Origin: Phycisphaerae bacterium
Lineage (GTDB): Bacteria; Chloroflexota; Anaerolineae; 4572-78; J111
Direction of reading: 5' to 3'
Assembly (NCBI GenBank): GCA_028285035.1
Contig: JANQQF010000165.1
Span: 1 to 64,000 of the forward strand
Length of the DNA stretch: 64,000 nucleotides
Part shown: positions 60,862 to 64,000 of the stretch, piece by piece
Position numbering within the stretch: the first letter of the stretch is position 1
Layout of the letters: every line of letters begins with the position of its first letter
Notes under the pieces: model-generated
What the model was told of the DNA's origin: nothing
Databases searched by the model: none
Seen by the model: only the letters and a program-made list of their open reading frames with translations
Position numbers and translations under genes: made by a program

Positions 60862-61635
60862 TTAGTTGTCCTGGCTGACAGCTCGTTTTATTTTACGTAA
60901 CATTTTGCCAACAAAACTTTGGTCTCGGAACTTGACAAAGCGAAGGTGTGATGGGGTTAATTTACGTTGAAACTGTCTCATCGTGTCATAACCAAAGCAC
61001 TCCATCCGCCACATATTGTAAGGTCCAGCTGGCATATATGTTTCTCCACACGCACCAAGATATCCCTCTTCAGCTACAACATCCATCACATCTTGATTAA
61101 AGCGTGAGTAGGGATAGCAGAAGAAATCGATGGGTCGGTCTAACATCTCACTTAACATTTGACGAGAGCGTTTGATTTCATGTTGTGCCTGAGTTAAGGG
61201 TAAATCGGTAAGTGAGGCGTGGGTTAAGGTATGGCTACCAAATTCAATACCCGCCTCTTGCATTTCCAGTACATTTTTCAGGGGCATCAATGGAGCCGCG
61301 CGCTCGTTGCTTTGCCCCGCCCAATCTGTCATATGACCGATACGTTCGGCGACCAAAAAAATGGTGGCAGTGAAGTCATATTTCTGGAGAATAGGCCAGG
61401 CATTGTCATAATTGTCTTGATAACCATCATCGAAGGTGATGGTAAACGAGCGAGGGGGCGCGGCTTGATTCAGGTGTAAACACGTGAATGCCTCTTTGAG
61501 CGAGAGGCAGTGAAACCCCTCATCAGCCAGATAACGCATTTGCATCTCAAATTGTTCTGGTGAAACGGTTAGTCCATCAGGGTCTTGAACGGGAGTTACG
61601 TTGTCGATTCGATGATAAAGTAGAATAGGGATCAT
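60862..61635 (-). CDS. Polysaccharide deacetylase, NodB type (257 aa)
   Basis: The NodB motif TFDDGY has catalytic and metal Asp69 and Asp70; the H-x-x-x-H metal motif is in GSHTLTHAS (His135 and His139). CYPYSRF is the later family motif. No signal peptide is clear. It would remove N-acetyl groups from a polysaccharide such as an N-acetylglucosamine polymer. Its place between glycosyltransferase and FemAB-like genes supports a role in surface-polysaccharide modification. Confidence 0.93.
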   Translation of the reverse strand: MIPILLYHRIDNVTPVQDPDGLTVSPEQFEMQMRYLADEGFHCLSLKEAFTCLHLNQAAPPRSFTITFDDGYQDNYDNAWPILQKYDFTATIFLVAERIGHMTDWAGQSNERAAPLMPLKNVLEMQEAGIEFGSHTLTHASLTDLPLTQAQHEIKRSRQMLSEMLDRPIDFFCYPYSRFNQDVMDVVAEEGYLGACGETYMPAGPYNMWRMECFGYDTMRQFQRKLTPSHLRFVKFRDQSFVGKMLRKIKRAVSQDN

Positions 61636-61695
61636 AGGTTACTCGTGCAAAATAATAGTTATCTAAGGTACAGACGCTTTCATCTTGAAAACGTT

Positions 61696-62802
61696 CTATT
61701 GGGCCAACTGTTTTAAGGTATCATTGCTTAAAAGGCCCAGATCAAAAAGAACCATTCGCTGATAATTGTGGTGATTTAACAACTGTATCTCACGCATAAT
61801 TGTGTCAGCTTGTTTTGGTACGCCAGTATCATAAGGAATATCGAAATCAAAGACAGCTACAGAGATGCCTGGGACAATTTGTTGATAATCCTTAGGGGGT
61901 AAGGTGTTTTCCCAACTCTCGATGGTATTATTGAGCCAGGTATATTCCTCTTCTCCTTCACCGGCATAGGCCATTGGGACAACAAAATCAACCGAGTCCT
62001 CGGCCAACCATAATGGCCAATCCTGTAAAACGTCACTCGCTACATCTTGATTATAAAAGACTGCGGCTGAAAATTGAACCTTAGGGGCTTCATTTTCCAA
62101 CCGTTGATGAATCCGAGCCATCATCTGGTTCAAAGTGTCTCGCCGCGCCACATTTTTTGGTAGATTGGGCCACCAGCCCCATTCGGGATAGCGAATGTAA
62201 TCAAAGTGAATACCAGCTACAGGGTAGGATGTAGCGATCTCAACTGCCACATCTTCGATGAAGTCCCGGACCTTAGGCTGGGCATAATCTAGCCAGACGC
62301 TGGGCTGCCCCTCGTCATCCAGAAGTGCCCAGGTTGGGTTGTCTTTTAAGATTTGGGCCTGTTTTTTATCTTCATTATCCATCAGCCCAACTACAACCCA
62401 AGCGTGAACGTCAATATTTCGTTTATCTGCCTCAGTTAAAACATAGGCGAGTGGATCAAAATCGTCTGAAACTGAGTCGCCTGGTAGAAGAAGCTCACTC
62501 CGATAAAAAGCCTTGCCATAGGTGGTTGTGTTGATAAAAATCGTGTTGAATCCGATTTCCTCAACGAGAGCTAACGTTCGATCAATTTCAGCCGCCGAAC
62601 TTAAGGCCGAGGCCTGAACCCAAACGCCCCGTAAATCCTTTGCCGGTAGTTGTAGCTCAATAGCTACCGATTGTGGCTCATCTCTTTGGCCATCTATTTC
62701 ACTTGTCATAAAAGAGACTTGATTTTGACAGCCGATAATAATGGTCAAGATCAGTATACTGAATAAGTAGAGATACAGGTTGTTAAATTTCAGGTTTGCC
62801 AT
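61696..62802 (-). CDS. Lipoprotein with family-10-glycosylhydrolase-like (DUF187/GHL10) domain (368 aa)
   Basis: Taking the ATG at 62802, IIGC gives a lipidated Cys at about residue 25; an in-frame TTG six codons upstream is possible. The barrel domain has LRGVWVQASALSSAAEID, FNTIFINTTTYGKAFY, PLAYVLTEADKRNIDVHAW, WLDYAQPKVRDFI, GIHFDYIRYP and FVVPMAYAGEGEEEYTW. These fit the uncharacterised GHL10-type glycoside hydrolases. It is probably an extracellular enzyme trimming the polysaccharide made by this cluster. Confidence 0.85.
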   Translation of the reverse strand: MANLKFNNLYLYLFSILILTIIIGCQNQVSFMTSEIDGQRDEPQSVAIELQLPAKDLRGVWVQASALSSAAEIDRTLALVEEIGFNTIFINTTTYGKAFYRSELLLPGDSVSDDFDPLAYVLTEADKRNIDVHAWVVVGLMDNEDKKQAQILKDNPTWALLDDEGQPSVWLDYAQPKVRDFIEDVAVEIATSYPVAGIHFDYIRYPEWGWWPNLPKNVARRDTLNQMMARIHQRLENEAPKVQFSAAVFYNQDVASDVLQDWPLWLAEDSVDFVVPMAYAGEGEEEYTWLNNTIESWENTLPPKDYQQIVPGISVAVFDFDIPYDTGVPKQADTIMREIQLLNHHNYQRMVLFDLGLLSNDTLKQLAQ

Positions 62803-62825
62803 CAGCAGATGCTGGATCAACGACT

Positions 62826-63272
62826 TTACAAGCTATCAATGTAAGCTGTGATATGATGGTGGATTTCACAGGTTGGTGGCGTGTAAACATTGTGTTCAGC
62901 TTTGGCTTGCTCAATTGCCTCCATCAGCTTGTCCTCATCTCGACACCAAACCAAGTATTTTTCTTCGGCAAATACGGTTAAGAGCTGCTGCTGGTGCTCA
63001 TCCGGCTGATTCTTGTCATCTACCGATACAAGCGGAATACCACGCTCCATCACCTCAGTTAAAATCCCCAAGCCTCCGTGAGAGATAACAATCGAGGCTC
63101 GCTCATAATATGGATCTAACGACGGCACATAGCGGAAAAACTCACAGTTTTTTGGCTCGTATTCACTACGGCCAATTTGCATGACAACTTCTTCCCCTAA
63201 AGTTGGGATCAAGTCATCAACGGCTTTGATCAGGGAGGAAAATTCTGTCGTTCCAATCGCAACAAAAATCAT
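62826..63272 (-). CDS. Alg13/PssE-like glycosyltransferase subunit (148 aa)
   Basis: The ATG at 63272 overlaps the upstream stop by four bases (ATGA), a good sign of coupling; a longer frame is possible but less likely. The product begins MIFVAIGTTEFSSLIKAVD and contains SHGGLGILTEVMERGIPLVSV, the C-terminal GT28 nucleotide-sugar-binding motif of MurG and Alg13. Alg13-type subunits are catalytic only with a membrane-bound Alg14 partner, which here is the gene immediately upstream. Together they would transfer a sugar (often GlcNAc or glucuronic acid) to a lipid-linked acceptor. Confidence 0.9.
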   Translation of the reverse strand: MIFVAIGTTEFSSLIKAVDDLIPTLGEEVVMQIGRSEYEPKNCEFFRYVPSLDPYYERASIVISHGGLGILTEVMERGIPLVSVDDKNQPDEHQQQLLTVFAEEKYLVWCRDEDKLMEAIEQAKAEHNVYTPPTCEIHHHITAYIDSL

Positions 63273-63766
63273 AACAACCTCCCGGCATAAATGGCCTTGG
63301 GGTAATCTTTGAGAACAGGCTCCCATTGGACAAAGAACAGATTAGCAATACGATACATCAACTTGCCAGTGGAGGAGAGGCTGTAAACCCGTGATCCAGT
63401 CTCAACGTGGATTACTTTCATCCCGAGCAATCGCCCCCAAACCGCAGCGGGGACAGCAATGCTAGGGCCTGTACTAAGGATAACTTTGGGGCGTACTTTC
63501 ATTAAAATGCGTAACTCTGCAAAGATGGGGCCAATGGCGCGGGTAATAAAATCAATCATTCGGCGCTCATCCTTTTCAGTTGGGGTATCGACCCGATAGA
63601 CTGGGCCGGGGAACTGAATTTTGTTTTCTGAGATATGATCGTCCGAAACCATCAAGTAGCTATATTCGTACTTTGGCCCGATCAACTCTACCAACTTAAT
63701 CATTTCTGCGGTGTGCCCACCATCGCCGAGAATGACTAACACCTTAACATTTTCTTTTTTGCTCAT
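63269..63766 (-). CDS. Alg14/PssD-like membrane-binding glycosyltransferase subunit (165 aa)
   Basis: VLGDGGHTAEM-type start (VILGDGGHTAEMIKL), a long helix, and PKVILSTGPSIAVPAAVWGRLLGMKVIHVETGSR are the Alg14/PssD signature. The stop overlaps the Alg13-like start. As in exopolysaccharide loci this split pair forms one enzyme. First complete gene of the polysaccharide cluster in the window; the cluster continues past the right edge. Confidence 0.92.
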   Translation of the reverse strand: MSKKENVKVLVILGDGGHTAEMIKLVELIGPKYEYSYLMVSDDHISENKIQFPGPVYRVDTPTEKDERRMIDFITRAIGPIFAELRILMKVRPKVILSTGPSIAVPAAVWGRLLGMKVIHVETGSRVYSLSSTGKLMYRIANLFFVQWEPVLKDYPKAIYAGRLL

Positions 63767-63921
63767 GTTCTGTTCCTAATGGTGTCCCTCAACTCACAAA
63801 CACCGTAAGACTTAATGGGGACTGGTTGTCGTTATGAAATTTATTTTCAGAAATGTGTGTTCTTAACATATCACAAAAGTGCCTGATTAAGCAATAGGAT
63901 TTTAAGGATGGGCAACATATC

Positions 63922-64000
63922 CTATGTGCTTTGTGGCACTTGTTTACCCTGCTTTGACCCAGTCATCTCACGGTAAATTTCGATGATCCGTTTAGCTGCT
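63922..64000 (-). CDS. C-terminal end of a gene running off the window
   Basis: Twenty-five codons and a stop (AAKRIIEIYREMTG... ending VPQST) are open to the right edge. The RIIEIYREM end resembles the last helix of GT4-type glycosyltransferases and UDP-GlcNAc epimerases. The gene probably belongs to the polysaccharide cluster. The identification is weak, because only 25 residues are visible. Confidence 0.45.
   Translation of the reverse strand, partial: AAKRIIEIYREMTGSKQGKQVPQST

Noticed and set aside
1..64000. Prophage, insertion sequence or integrated plasmid
   Set aside because: No integrase, transposase, phage structural gene, tRNA-flanked attachment site or replication gene was found.

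Overview
The window is a bacterial chromosome segment, most likely from an uncultured Chloroflexota lineage (Anaerolineae-like). This is inference. It rests on the many secreted proteins with Thr/Pro/Glu linkers, a short YLP-type motif after extracellular domains, the gene content, and a moderate GC content. There is no phage, plasmid, insertion sequence, CRISPR array, rRNA or tRNA that I can recognise. Most of the DNA is ordinary chromosomal coding sequence.

Layout: (1) 1-1.6 kb, the end of a secreted repeat protein with an esterase domain. (2) 1.7-13.4 kb, one giant minus-strand gene for a P-loop NTPase followed by roughly ninety TPR repeats. (3) 13.4-16.5 kb, an accessory patch with inverted repeats, a broken pentapeptide-repeat/TIR gene and three small membrane proteins. 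(4) 16.6-20.6 kb, an amine oxidase and two membrane-anchored surface proteins (one with LPVTG, one with PKD and LysM domains). (5) 20.9-24.1 kb, an SbcC/Rad50-like ATPase followed by a protein-disulfide-oxidoreductase-like gene with an in-frame UGA where the first active-site cysteine should be. A hairpin resembling a bacterial SECIS element lies just downstream, so this is a probable selenoprotein and the most interesting item here. (6) 24.2-30.0 kb, serine and one-carbon metabolism: a class V aminotransferase, a SerA dehydrogenase fused to a ParB/Srx-fold serine-kinase-like domain, methylene-H4MPT dehydrogenase, a beta-CASP nuclease and peptide deformylase. (7) 30.5-39.4 kb, secreted proteins and an amino-acid ABC importer pair. 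(8) 39.5-42.7 kb, a TPP-riboswitch-controlled thiamine-precursor uptake operon with a clear promoter, aptamer and terminator. (9) 42.8-51.6 kb, mixed housekeeping genes (hydrolase, pentapeptide repeat, 2H phosphoesterase, CPBP protease, FHA protein, response regulator, PdxH, heme A synthase, DUF72, SDR). (10) 51.7-58.2 kb, three large secreted proteins. (11) 58.2-64.0 kb, a minus-strand cell-surface polysaccharide cluster with Alg14/Alg13-like glycosyltransferase subunits, a glycosyl-hydrolase-like lipoprotein, a polysaccharide deacetylase, a secreted protein and a FemAB-like transferase.

How the parts fit: the serine/C1 block can make serine or hydroxypyruvate-derived metabolites and oxidise methylene-tetrahydropterin. 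The thiamine operon senses TPP and imports a precursor. The right-hand cluster probably assembles and trims a surface polysaccharide. The organism carries heme A synthase, so it very likely uses aa3-type oxidases and is aerobic or facultative. All functional statements are from reading the sequence; no database search was run.
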